Source: an uncultured Muribaculaceae bacterium
Lineage (GTDB): Bacteria > Bacteroidota > Bacteroidia > Bacteroidales > Muribaculaceae
Assembly (NCBI GenBank): GCA_910588245.1
Contig: CAJUQP010000019.1
Location: 1 to 58,316 of the forward strand
DNA length: 58,316 nucleotides
Direction of reading: 5' to 3'
The position numbers and the translations under genes were made by a program. Within the stretch, counting starts at the first letter, position 1. Every line of letters begins with the position of its first letter. Positions 24,101 through 33,063 of the stretch are shown here, piece by piece. The notes under the pieces were generated by a model that worked only from the letters and a program-made list of their open reading frames with translations, searched no databases and was not told the DNA's origin.

Positions 24101-25624
24101 ATGATAGATTTCACACCATTATTCCGTCCGGGTTTCGTAAGACTCGCACGGCGCACCGACCGCTGGGGTGCGGATTCAGCCGATATCCAGCTCGGAGTGT
24201 TGCGATCTCTTCTTGCAAAGGGGGCGAAGACGGAATACGGACGCCGGTATGGTTTTCATGATATCCTCGCGTCGGCCGAGGTGGCCTCGGCTTATGCCTC
24301 GAGGGTACCTCTTGTGGAATATGAGGATATCCGGGGGGAGGTGATGCGTATGATCCGGGGTGAGAGCGATGTGCTATGGCCGGGACGCTGTCGCGACTAC
24401 GCTCAGTCGTCGGGTACGTCCGGAGGAAAGTCGAAGTTCATACCTATCACACGCTCCAGTCTCGACGGCAACCATTACCGGGGAGGGGCTGATGCTGTGG
24501 CCCATTATCTGAGACAGGTGCCTGAGAGCCGTATCTTTTCAGGTAAGGCGTTCATTCTCGGAGGTTCTTTCTCCAATACCCTTGGTTTTGAGACTCCGGG
24601 GGTAAGCGTCGGAGATCTCAGTGCCACTCTCATAAGACGTATTAATCCGCTCGCCGATATGGTGAGGGTACCCGACCGTAAGACCGCTCTTCTGTCAGAC
24701 TGGGAGGATAAGCTCCCGGCTCTGGTGAATGCTGCCTCCCATGCCGATGTGACCAATATCTCGGGAGTGCCTTCCTGGTTTCTGACTGTGATCCGCAATA
24801 TACTCGATAGCCGCGGCGCAAGGAATCTGTCGGAGGTGTGGCCGCATCTTGAGGTATTTTTTCATGGTGGTATATCTTTTGAGCCTTACCGGGAGATCTA
24901 CCGTGGTCTCACTGATCCTGAGAGAATGCATTTCTTGGAGACCTACAATGCCTCGGAGGGTTTCTTTGCCGTTCAGAACGATTTCTCCGACCGCGGTATG
25001 CTTCTGATCGTTGACCGTGCAGTGTTTTATGAGTTCATACCCGTTGATGGGGATGACCGGCGGCCGCGTTTCGTATGGGAACTTGAAATAGACAAGGTGT
25101 ATGAGATGGTGATCAGTGCCGCCAACGGTCTTTGGCGCTACCGTCTTGGCGACACGGTGAGGGTAACGCAGACGGCACCCGTGAAGATTGTGATTGCCGG
25201 GAGGACCAAGAGTTTCATCAATGCTTTCGGCGAGGAGCTGATGGAGGACAATGCTGAGAGGGGTATCGCCGCAGCGTGCGCGGCGACAGGTTCGTCGATA
25301 CTCAACTACACGGCGGCTCCGCGTTTCGCGGAGAAGGGCCGACGTGGTTGTCATCAGTGGCTTATCGAATGGGAGCGTGAGCCAGCAGACATCGGGGCAT
25401 TCGCAATGGCGCTCGACAAAGAGCTGCGTCGCCTTAATTCAGACTATGATGCCAAGCGCAGCCACACTATTTTCCTGGATCCTCCGGAGATAACCACGGC
25501 ACCTGCCGGACTGTTCGACCGTTGGCTGAAATCGGCAGGTACGCATAAACTCGGCGGCCAGCGCAAAGTGCCCCGCCTGAGCAACGACCGCCGCATCATC
25601 GACGAGATGTTGACGTTGGTCTGA
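24101..25624 (+). CDS. GH3 auxin-responsive-promoter family adenylating enzyme
   Basis: 507 residues of the GH3 superfamily within the ANL-like adenylate-forming enzymes (named for the plant gene, not glycoside hydrolase 3). ATP-binding motif SSGTSGGKSKF (103-113), then YNASEGFFAVQ (motif with the adenylate-contacting Glu) and LWRYRLGDTVRV. Plant members join amino acids to acyl hormones; in Bacteroidetes the substrate is unknown. It is cotranscribed with an outer-membrane phospholipase, so a fatty acid or lysophospholipid product is an attractive but untested substrate. A bidirectional terminator follows. Confidence 0.87.
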   Translation: MIDFTPLFRPGFVRLARRTDRWGADSADIQLGVLRSLLAKGAKTEYGRRYGFHDILASAEVASAYASRVPLVEYEDIRGEVMRMIRGESDVLWPGRCRDYAQSSGTSGGKSKFIPITRSSLDGNHYRGGADAVAHYLRQVPESRIFSGKAFILGGSFSNTLGFETPGVSVGDLSATLIRRINPLADMVRVPDRKTALLSDWEDKLPALVNAASHADVTNISGVPSWFLTVIRNILDSRGARNLSEVWPHLEVFFHGGISFEPYREIYRGLTDPERMHFLETYNASEGFFAVQNDFSDRGMLLIVDRAVFYEFIPVDGDDRRPRFVWELEIDKVYEMVISAANGLWRYRLGDTVRVTQTAPVKIVIAGRTKSFINAFGEELMEDNAERGIAAACAATGSSILNYTAAPRFAEKGRRGCHQWLIEWEREPADIGAFAMALDKELRRLNSDYDAKRSHTIFLDPPEITTAPAGLFDRWLKSAGTHKLGGQRKVPRLSNDRRIIDEMLTLV

Positions 25625-25652
25625 CACGAAGTCTAAACAATAGATAGAAGAG

Positions 25653-25686
25653 AAGGCGTATCGGAATACAGATTCCGATACGCCTT
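25653..25686. terminator. bidirectional terminator between convergent genes
   Basis: Perfect 15-bp stem AAGGCGTATCGGAAT / ATTCCGATACGCCTT with ACAG loop and flanking A/T on each side. It lies between the rightward GH3-type gene and the leftward peptidase-like gene. Confidence 0.8.
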
Positions 25687-25722
25687 TTATAAGTTGTGTA
25701 AGATAAATTCCTTTTATAGCTA

Positions 25723-26766
25723 TTATTCAGCGGGAGGAACGATGATAGTCCAGGAATTATGATTTATTGATGTCGCAACTTCTCTTGCGAGATAGTAACG
25801 GTTTGCGCCTACGGGTGATCCATCACTGTAGACCATATCGAGACCCCAGGGATCATGTACTTCAAACCAGGTTACTCCATTCACAACTCTATATCCTTTT
25901 ATGAGAAGGAAATGTCCGTTGCTCCCGGCATAATATTTGTGTGTGCGATATTCCTTTGATGCTGCTGTCTGCTGCGATACGTTGGACATTTTCAGACAGC
26001 TTATGGCTATATTGCCTTCATCAAGTTTCTCACATATTGTCTGAATGTAATAATCGAAAGAGGTATCCCAGAAATTCCAGTAATATGCCCATACACCATG
26101 ATTATTCAGGAAATTGTATATGTCTCTGGGGTACCACCACACTCCTCCATCAATCTCACTTAAAGGAGTTTCGTTGCGTGCATCTTCTACCGTGATACGT
26201 GAATTGGGGTAGGCCCATCTTAGTGCCATGGCGGAACAAGCTGGTCCGCAGTTATCAGCGGAGTTTGCACCGGAATGTTGCTGTTGCATGTAGAATCCGG
26301 AAGGATCAGATCCGTTGTTTGAAACTTCAGCGGTAAGGCAGTTGCCCATGCCATACTTGCTGGTATAGCTGTTGTTGGTAACTGTGACTCTCCAGCGTCT
26401 GGAGGTTGATCCGTCGGCCGAGGTGACAGTATAAAGCACCAGATCACTGAAATCCATTTCCATCGTGCCGCTTGTCTGTGGCTCATAATTGATGGAAACA
26501 GTAGCCCCGTCGGAGACTGTGAATTCAGGACGGAGCGCGCTAAGATCGGTCACCGATGATGGAAGCTGAATGTAAACAGTACGGTTCTCAGGATCGATGT
26601 CTGCTTTGGCGTCGAACCCGCTTACGGAATAGCTCGTGAAGTCGGCATTGGAACTATCTCCGGATGGCTCGTCATTTTCGGAACAAGCGGGAGTGAGAAA
26701 GGCCAACAAGGTGACCACCAGCATCAAACACAGATGTCGAAGTCTTGATATTTCGGATATGTTCAT
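25723..26766 (-). CDS. surface lipoprotein with C39-like cysteine peptidase domain
   Basis: 347 residues. Lipobox LTPAC (C28) followed by SENDEPSGD, an acidic start typical of surface-exported Bacteroidota lipoproteins. Residues about 42-132 form an Ig-like DUF5018-type domain (SYSVSGFDAKADID, VTDLSALRPEFTVSDGATV, YTVTSADGSTSRRWRVTV). The C-terminal half is a papain-like C39-type domain with DNCGPACSAMALRWAYP (Cys173), GHFLLIKGY (His285) and FEVHDPWG (Asp305), a complete catalytic triad. It follows a SusC/SusD pair, so it may cut peptides taken up by that system. Some C39-like domains are non-peptidase or inhibitor-controlled, so activity is inferred. Confidence 0.78.
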   Translation of the reverse strand: MNISEISRLRHLCLMLVVTLLAFLTPACSENDEPSGDSSNADFTSYSVSGFDAKADIDPENRTVYIQLPSSVTDLSALRPEFTVSDGATVSINYEPQTSGTMEMDFSDLVLYTVTSADGSTSRRWRVTVTNNSYTSKYGMGNCLTAEVSNNGSDPSGFYMQQQHSGANSADNCGPACSAMALRWAYPNSRITVEDARNETPLSEIDGGVWWYPRDIYNFLNNHGVWAYYWNFWDTSFDYYIQTICEKLDEGNIAISCLKMSNVSQQTAASKEYRTHKYYAGSNGHFLLIKGYRVVNGVTWFEVHDPWGLDMVYSDGSPVGANRYYLAREVATSINHNSWTIIVPPAE

Positions 26767-26816
26767 TGGAGTTCTGACTTAGAAGGTTTTGAGGCTTGAT
26801 TGGTAATATATCAAAG

Positions 26817-26847
26817 CCGTCGCCCGGTGTGTCTTCCCGGGCGACGG
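26817..26847 (-). terminator. hairpin between susD-like and peptidase genes
   Basis: 11-bp perfect stem CCGTCGCCCGG / CCGGGCGACGG with a 9-nt loop, 8 nt past the SusD stop. On the minus strand it is followed by CTTTGATAT, so it is a weak terminator or attenuator that would lower expression of the peptidase gene. Confidence 0.5.
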
Positions 26848-26854
26848 GATTATA

Positions 26855-28321
26855 TTATCGTGCTGAATAACCGGGATTTTGTGGCATATCGGGATTGAAC
26901 GTGAATTGGGTTTGTGAGATTGGGAGTATACATTTATAATAGTCCCAGTTGATCTCTTTAGGAGCTCCTGAAAGATGTTTTCCCCCTTCGCGTATGATGG
27001 TCTTACCATTGCGTAGCATATCGAAGAAGCGATGCCCTTCACCGATCAACTCGAGCCTGCGCTCCTCAAGAACTCTGTCAAGGGTGAATTCTTCATCCGA
27101 TACTCCTCCGTCGGGATCTGCCCTGAGGGCAATGTCGTTGAGATATGAGAGCGCGCGGGCACGGTCGGCCCCTCCCTTTTTAAGACCCGCCTCGGCAGCT
27201 ATCAGATATAGCTCGGAGAGACGAATCACAGTGTAGTTATTCTCATATGATGTCACCCAGTATCCTCCGTCTCCCGGATATTTTGTCAAGATATAATAGA
27301 ATACGCCGCTGCTTCCATCTTCCTCATACGCAACCATGGTGTTACGTATGTCATTGTCTCTCTGTCGTATGAAACGCCCGAAATCGTCCGTGACGACTCC
27401 GGCGGCGTAACCCCACCAGTTGAGCATATAAGCCATGCAGTTACGTCCATCGTTGGAACTGGATGTATTGGCTATCTGGAAGATGGCTTCGGGTCCGAAT
27501 TTGTTGTTGAGATCGAACATTGCCTGGTAAGAATCTCGACCCACGAGATAATGGGCACCGTTAGTCTTGAGCTCCTCAATGAGCTGGCTTGCAGTAGAGA
27601 AGGCGAGGTCGTTTTTCTCGCAGTAGAGATATACGCGGGCAAGGAGCGCACGGGCTGCATAAGCGTTGATGTGGCCATTGTCTTTTGCAGAAGACAGAAG
27701 TGGTATAGCCTTGTTGAGAGTTTCTATAATAAAGTCGTAGCACTGCGCCACAGTCGATCTTTCGGGATTTTCGTCGAATCCAATCGCGTGGTCCACTATA
27801 GGCACTCCCCAGGAGGTGCCGTTGTCTTTCGCGTAGGGATAGCCGTATAGCCTCGTCAGATCAAAGTGGCATAGGGCTATAAGCGCAAGGGCCTGTCCTT
27901 TGTAAGTGGCGAGTTGCTCGGGAGAGGCATCTGTGATGACACCACTGTCGATTGCATTGATGATGTTCCATGCATTTCGGACAATATAGTATGGACGTCC
28001 CCACAATCCACCGTTGTTCGGGTTCTGAGTTGAATGCTGGAACATATAGAATTGGTAAAAACTTCTACTGCTCGACCAATATGTTGGCTGCATGTCGTCT
28101 CCTCTCATGTCTCCATATAGAAACATTGGAGCATTGTAGTAGTATGTGGATGCCATCAATGAATACAAGCCATTGTTGGCCACCTTAACGTCCTGGAGTG
28201 TGGTTATGGCTTCATCGGTGGTGATTGCGTTTGACGGGCTTTTATCAAGGAAATCATCGGAGCATCCGGAGACGAGCGTAAGCATCCCCGCAGCCATTAT
28301 AGAGTATATGATTCTTTTCAT
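26855..28321 (-). CDS. SusD/RagB-family nutrient-binding lipoprotein
   Basis: 488-residue lipoprotein (signal peptide ending VSGC, then SDDFLDKSPSNAITTDE, the conserved SusD start). TPR-like helices and the C-terminal RagB/SusD segment (VIRLSELYLIAAEAGLKKGG, DRVLEERRLELIGEGHRFFDMLRNGK) are clear. It forms the lid of the SusC-like channel encoded 19 bp upstream. Its partner gene downstream is a peptidase-like lipoprotein and not a glycosidase, so the ligand may be a peptide or glycopeptide. Codon and base use are more AT-rich than in the mannan locus. Confidence 0.93.
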   Translation of the reverse strand: MKRIIYSIMAAGMLTLVSGCSDDFLDKSPSNAITTDEAITTLQDVKVANNGLYSLMASTYYYNAPMFLYGDMRGDDMQPTYWSSSRSFYQFYMFQHSTQNPNNGGLWGRPYYIVRNAWNIINAIDSGVITDASPEQLATYKGQALALIALCHFDLTRLYGYPYAKDNGTSWGVPIVDHAIGFDENPERSTVAQCYDFIIETLNKAIPLLSSAKDNGHINAYAARALLARVYLYCEKNDLAFSTASQLIEELKTNGAHYLVGRDSYQAMFDLNNKFGPEAIFQIANTSSSNDGRNCMAYMLNWWGYAAGVVTDDFGRFIRQRDNDIRNTMVAYEEDGSSGVFYYILTKYPGDGGYWVTSYENNYTVIRLSELYLIAAEAGLKKGGADRARALSYLNDIALRADPDGGVSDEEFTLDRVLEERRLELIGEGHRFFDMLRNGKTIIREGGKHLSGAPKEINWDYYKCILPISQTQFTFNPDMPQNPGYSAR

Positions 28322-28340
28322 AGTGTTTAGTTCTTTAAAG

Positions 28341-31300
28341 TTAGAAACCTATTTCAAGACCGACTGCTATTGTTCTGAGAGGAGGTATATCGCAGTTTAC
28401 TAATCCGGTAAGCTCAGGATCATACTGATCATATTTTGCCCAGGTTAGCAGATTTGTCCCTGAAACGTATATACGTGCTGTAGAGAGACCTGACGCATCA
28501 AGCCATTTCTGCGGAGCACGTACTCCGAAAGTGAGGCTCTTCAGTCGCAGATGATCTGTGCTGTGTATGGCACGGGAAGTATGCCACCATCCGCCGTATT
28601 CCTGCCCGGCTACATAACGGGGTACGTCGGTGATGTCGCCTGGTTTCTGCCAGCGTCGACGCAGTTCAGTGCTCTTGGGGGCCATTGAGTTGTAGCCGTC
28701 ATCTTGGAGTGCCCAAATATAGTTGTCGTAGCTATATCCACCCAAAGAGAATGAGAGATTGAAGTTCAGGTCGAATATCTTATAGCGGAAAGTATTGGAT
28801 AGTCCTCCGGTCACGTCGGGATAACTGTCGCAGATAGGCACTCTGTCGGCTAGATTCGGGTCTGTCACTTTCTCACGAGACCGTGTCCCGTCTTCCTGCA
28901 GGCGGTTGGAATAGTAAAGCGGTTTGCCATTCTCCGGATCTACACCTGCGTATTCGCGGAGTGCGAAAGTCCCGAGTGAGCATCCTTCTTTTACGATATA
29001 TGCAGTACCATTAAAATATTCCGGCACGTCAGCGAGTTTCACAATTTTATTCTTGTTGTGCGAAAGATTGAAGGTCGTTGTCCACGAAAAATCTCGTGTG
29101 GATATATTCGTCGAACTTAACTCAATCTCAAAGCCGGTGTTGCGCATCTTTCCGACATTATCGGTGATGCTTCCAAATCCTGTGATAGGATTCACCGTCC
29201 TTGAAAGAAGAAGATCCTTCGTGTCGCGACGATACCAATCGAAAGATACACTCAGACGGTCGAATAGGAAGAGATCGAGTCCTATATTAAAGGCATAATT
29301 CTTTTCCCAGCTCAGCCGGCTGTTGCGCAATGAAGACTCTACCATGCCTGGTTCGTCATTATAGACGTAATTTAAATCATATAGTCCATAATAGCTGTAG
29401 AGTGTATTGGGTATATTGCCGTTGACTCCATATGAAAGACGCAATTTTGCATCGTTGAGCCATCCGGACATAGGCTGAATGAATTCCTCCTGACTGAAGC
29501 GCCATGATCCGGATAAAGACCAGAAGTTGTCCCAGCGGTTGTCAGGATCGAGTCTTGACGACCCATCACGGCGGAAGCTTGCAGATAGGAAGTAGCGGTC
29601 TTTATAGTCGTAATTGGCGCGGAATACATATGAGAGCATCGAATCACTGTCACGGTAATGTTCTATCTCTGCAGGGATACTGGCGTTATCCATTACCTCT
29701 TTCTTATCCGTAGAATAATTTTTGGCATATGCGAAATTGTATTCCTTATTCCATCGTTTTATCTCGTATGCGGCCAGCAGGTCGATGGAATGGTCATCAA
29801 AATCATGAATGAAATTCAAGCGTGTCTGGGAATTGTATGTCAGGTTGTCGGTATTAAACATCACTCCCTGTCCGTTAGGTGTTTTGCCGTCGGAGCTCTT
29901 TGGAGAGAAGTATCTGAATTCCTTTGTGTAGGTGTAATCTACATTGAATAGTTCAGAGAGTCGTAATCCCTTGATGAAGGTATACCCGGCCTCGATCGAG
30001 GCGAAAGTACGCGCGATCTGAGTTTTCATGTCATTTACCTCGTTATCAAGAAGAAGATTACGGCTAATTTCGGGAATGTTCTCATTGTATGACCCATCTT
30101 CGTTATATATAGGTATGGATGGATTGAGAGCTACCTTTAGCGCATACATGGGGTTGCTGTAAAATCCTCCTCCAGGAAGCGGTTCCTTCTTGGTCAATGA
30201 GAACAGCGCGTTCATGCCTACATCGAAGTTGCGGTAGTGGTTGTTGAAATTAAGATGTCCGCTATATCGTTCGAATCCGGATTTATATGCTATGTTCTCT
30301 TGATTGGTATAGCTTATGCTTCCTGCGAAACGTGTATCGTCAGTTCCTCCGGAGATTGAGAAATCGTAGTTCTGCTGATGTGCTGTTCGGAAGAGAGCAT
30401 TTTCCCAGTCGGCGTATCCGCCGGCCGGAATGCGGGCATAATTGTCAATTTCCTCCTCTGCATGCTCCTGAGCCCATTCGAGCGATTGGCCGTTGAGGAG
30501 GTTGCGGTTAGTTAGACCTTCGAGTATAAGTGCTCTTCGTTCAGCGCCTCCCATTGTAGGACGGAATTTAGTGGCCATATCCGAGATGCCGTAGCTCGCC
30601 TTGAAATTGTAGGTAGTTTTACCCTTTTTCCCTTTTTTAGTGGTGACGAGTATGACACCGTTCGCTCCACGGGCACCATACAGCGAGGCTGAGGCGGCAT
30701 CCTTGAGCACCGTGATCGATTCTATATCGGAGGGATTAATGGTGCTCAGAATTCCCATCCCGCCACCATTCATTTCGTCGTTCGACATGTCGCCAGACTC
30801 TACTGGCACGCCATCAAGAACGAACAAAGGGGCATTGGATGCAGACAGGGATCCGAATCCGCGCACTCTGATACTGGTGTTAGATCCCGGTGATCCATTT
30901 GAAGTGATGAGACGGACTCCCGGCATGTTGGCTTCCATCATCTGGGTCATGGAGACAACAGGAAGATCCTTGTGTTTATCGGTGTTAAGTACAGATGCTG
31001 ATCCGGTGTAGGAGGTCTTTTTAACATTTCCGTAACCTGTGACCACAACCTCTTCGAGAAGAGAGTTATCATCTTCCATCTCTATCAGCAGATTATCTTT
31101 CCCTTCCACTTTCACCTCCTTCGGTTTCATGCCAATGTAGGAGAATTCGAGGACGGCTTTCTGTCGGTTGGGGACTTTGATCTGGAAAATGCCGTCGGCA
31201 TCGGTTGCCGTGCCGATGGTTGTTCCTTTGAGTTTCACGGTGACTCCGGGCAGGGGCATTCCGTCGGTGCCTACAACGGTGCCTTTTACAGTGGATTCTT

Positions 31301-31457
31301 GCTGCATGGCATTTTCGGGGACGGCAGCGTAATCGTTAGCTGCCATCAAAGGTTGTGGCGAACAGAACACACCTGCTGCAATGAGCAGTGCGATGCCATG
31401 AATGTGCAGGCTGTCAGGAGATATGATGCCCCCCCTAAAATGACTTGACCATTTCAT
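28341..31457 (-). CDS. SusC/RagA-family TonB-dependent transporter
   Basis: About 1038 residues from the ATG at 31457 (MKWSSHFRGG); an ATG at 31508 would add 17 residues. Signal segment around IALLIAAGVFCSPQPLMA, then a carboxypeptidase-regulatory-like domain (VKGTVVGTDGMPLPGVTVKLKG), the SusC signature LLEEVVVTGYGNVKKTSYTGSA, a plug (RVRGFGSLSASNAPLFVLDGVP, DIESITVLKDAASASLYGARGANGVILVTTKKGK, quoted in pieces of the usual order) and a 22-strand barrel ending AVGLEIGF. It forms an outer-membrane import complex with the SusD-like protein encoded downstream. No anti-sigma or HTCS regulator is adjacent. Confidence 0.93.
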   Translation of the reverse strand: MKWSSHFRGGIISPDSLHIHGIALLIAAGVFCSPQPLMAANDYAAVPENAMQQESTVKGTVVGTDGMPLPGVTVKLKGTTIGTATDADGIFQIKVPNRQKAVLEFSYIGMKPKEVKVEGKDNLLIEMEDDNSLLEEVVVTGYGNVKKTSYTGSASVLNTDKHKDLPVVSMTQMMEANMPGVRLITSNGSPGSNTSIRVRGFGSLSASNAPLFVLDGVPVESGDMSNDEMNGGGMGILSTINPSDIESITVLKDAASASLYGARGANGVILVTTKKGKKGKTTYNFKASYGISDMATKFRPTMGGAERRALILEGLTNRNLLNGQSLEWAQEHAEEEIDNYARIPAGGYADWENALFRTAHQQNYDFSISGGTDDTRFAGSISYTNQENIAYKSGFERYSGHLNFNNHYRNFDVGMNALFSLTKKEPLPGGGFYSNPMYALKVALNPSIPIYNEDGSYNENIPEISRNLLLDNEVNDMKTQIARTFASIEAGYTFIKGLRLSELFNVDYTYTKEFRYFSPKSSDGKTPNGQGVMFNTDNLTYNSQTRLNFIHDFDDHSIDLLAAYEIKRWNKEYNFAYAKNYSTDKKEVMDNASIPAEIEHYRDSDSMLSYVFRANYDYKDRYFLSASFRRDGSSRLDPDNRWDNFWSLSGSWRFSQEEFIQPMSGWLNDAKLRLSYGVNGNIPNTLYSYYGLYDLNYVYNDEPGMVESSLRNSRLSWEKNYAFNIGLDLFLFDRLSVSFDWYRRDTKDLLLSRTVNPITGFGSITDNVGKMRNTGFEIELSSTNISTRDFSWTTTFNLSHNKNKIVKLADVPEYFNGTAYIVKEGCSLGTFALREYAGVDPENGKPLYYSNRLQEDGTRSREKVTDPNLADRVPICDSYPDVTGGLSNTFRYKIFDLNFNLSFSLGGYSYDNYIWALQDDGYNSMAPKSTELRRRWQKPGDITDVPRYVAGQEYGGWWHTSRAIHSTDHLRLKSLTFGVRAPQKWLDASGLSTARIYVSGTNLLTWAKYDQYDPELTGLVNCDIPPLRTIAVGLEIGF

Positions 31458-31563
31458 AAGACTTGGCGTTTTAAGGTTGTTAGAAAATCGGTGATTCCTC
31501 AGAATCATCACTAATAAATCCGATGTTTTTTCAGATTAAAAGATAGTGTGAAAAAAATCTGCC

Positions 31564-31571
31564 CAAATGTA
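31564..31571 (-). promoter_or_regulatory. -7 box of second susC-like gene
   Basis: TACATTTG on the minus strand in a very AT-rich stretch, about 107 nt before the likely ATG. No -33 box at standard spacing. Confidence 0.35.
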
Positions 31572-31750
31572 TAACAAAATTTTATTATTTAGAGATAATT
31601 GTATGTTATATTAACAATATTTAACTTGGATTTTTTATTTGTTAAATTTTAAGTGTTGGAAATACACTCTTTTGTTGCATATTCTTGATTGTACGGAGGG
31701 AGGGTTTTGAAGCGATGCATGAGGGGAGTAAACCGCGACATGCTGTCAGA

Positions 31751-31785
31751 TAAAAATGGCTGTCTTCTCCGAAGAGAGGACAGCC
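31751..31785 (-). terminator. Rho-independent terminator of mannan locus
   Basis: On the minus strand the stem GGCTGTCCTCTC/GAGAAGACAGCC (one mismatch) closes a TTCG tetraloop (31785-31758) and is followed by ATTTTTA. It lies 60 bp after the epimerase stop and marks the end of the mannan operon. Confidence 0.85.
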
Positions 31786-31844
31786 TGCAGAAGCCCGGTC
31801 TGGGATTGAGGAGAGAGAATGTCGTGACGGAACCGGATGGCGGT

Positions 31845-33038
31845 TCAGGAGATGCGGTCGAGGGTCTCGATCGACTCTATGCACATGCGAGAATTGTGGT
31901 AGGGGCATTTCCAGAAGCCTGCCTTGTCATCTTTTCGATTTATAGGATGCCCTTCGCTGCCAAGGCGGCTCCAATACCACTCGCCGTTCTCACGGTCGAG
32001 AAGATTGTCGCTGATATAACGCCAGCTTTCCTCGGCTTTCGCGATGAATCCCGGTTTATCGTGGTAGGCGGCGAGGTAAAGTTGCCCGATGACATCCTCT
32101 GCCTGTACCCACCAATGCAGGTCTTCATCAAGGCTTCCGTCGGCATGTCGTTCGTAGACCATACTGCCGTCGGCCTTGCGGCCTTCGAGAGCGGCGAGAG
32201 CTATCCTCTCAGTCGTGGCGAGAGTCTCAAGATAGAGCGATTCGTCGCCTATCACCTGCGCTGTCTCCATCATGAGCCATGAGGCTTCGATGTCGTGGCC
32301 GAACGACTGGATATGATCCTGTCGGTTCCAGTCGTTGTCGTAGAAGAGTCCGAGATGGCCTGTCGCGGAGTCGAGCATGGGGCCGAGGAATATTTTCAAA
32401 AGACGAGTGGTGGCGTCGAGGAGTTCCGGATCACGCCATACCCTGAGCAATGAGGTGTAGCCTTCCATTATGTGGAGATGAGTGTTCATGGTCTTGGAGG
32501 CGTTGTCGTCCTTGTCGCTAAGACGCATGTCGGCTATCGGTTGCCAGTCGCGTGTCTCAGCCTCGATATATCCACCTTTCCCGTAGTCCCGGCTGTGGCT
32601 CTCAATGTCGTGGAATAATGCCTTGGCAAGTTCAAGCGATTCGGTGTTGCCTGTGGCCCGATAGTGCTCGGAAAGGCCGTAGATGGTGAAAGCGATGGCA
32701 TAGAACTGTTTGCGGGTGTCGAGCGGCGTGCCGTCGGCATTGAGGCTCCAGTAGACTCCACCGTATTCACTGTCGATGAACCGATCGCGGATATAATCGC
32801 GGGCGCGGAGAGCCAGGTCTGCGTATTCCTGTCTTCCGGTAAGACGATATGCGGCAGAGAAGCTCCACAGAATGCGGGCATTTAGAATCGCACCTTTCGG
32901 CGCCTCGGGGTCAAGACGGTCATAGCCGTCGCGACGTCCGTAGAAACCGCCCGCCGGGTCGACCATACGGTCGGCCCAGTAGCGCATTATGTTGTCGTTG
33001 AGACACTGCTCAAGTTCCTTTCGGAAATTATCATTCAT
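31845..33038 (-). CDS. AGE-family mannobiose/cellobiose 2-epimerase
   Basis: Converts the reducing-end sugar of beta-1,4-disaccharides, here most likely mannobiose to 4-O-beta-mannosyl-glucose, which the GH130 enzyme then splits. Hallmarks are NARILWSFSAAYR, the conserved His in NTHLHIMEGY, SFGHDIEASWLMMETA, HWWVQAEDVIGQLYL and KCPYHNSRMCIE, which together supply the His residues and Trp wall of the (alpha/alpha)6 active site. 397 residues from the ATG at 33038 (MNDNFRKELEQCL), like known cellobiose epimerases; an upstream ATG at 33071 overlaps the transporter stop by 8 nt and would couple translation. Last gene of the locus, before a strong terminator. Confidence 0.92.
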   Translation of the reverse strand: MNDNFRKELEQCLNDNIMRYWADRMVDPAGGFYGRRDGYDRLDPEAPKGAILNARILWSFSAAYRLTGRQEYADLALRARDYIRDRFIDSEYGGVYWSLNADGTPLDTRKQFYAIAFTIYGLSEHYRATGNTESLELAKALFHDIESHSRDYGKGGYIEAETRDWQPIADMRLSDKDDNASKTMNTHLHIMEGYTSLLRVWRDPELLDATTRLLKIFLGPMLDSATGHLGLFYDNDWNRQDHIQSFGHDIEASWLMMETAQVIGDESLYLETLATTERIALAALEGRKADGSMVYERHADGSLDEDLHWWVQAEDVIGQLYLAAYHDKPGFIAKAEESWRYISDNLLDRENGEWYWSRLGSEGHPINRKDDKAGFWKCPYHNSRMCIESIETLDRIS

Positions 33039-33063
33039 TTCTTTTGGCGGGAGAGGATGGGGG

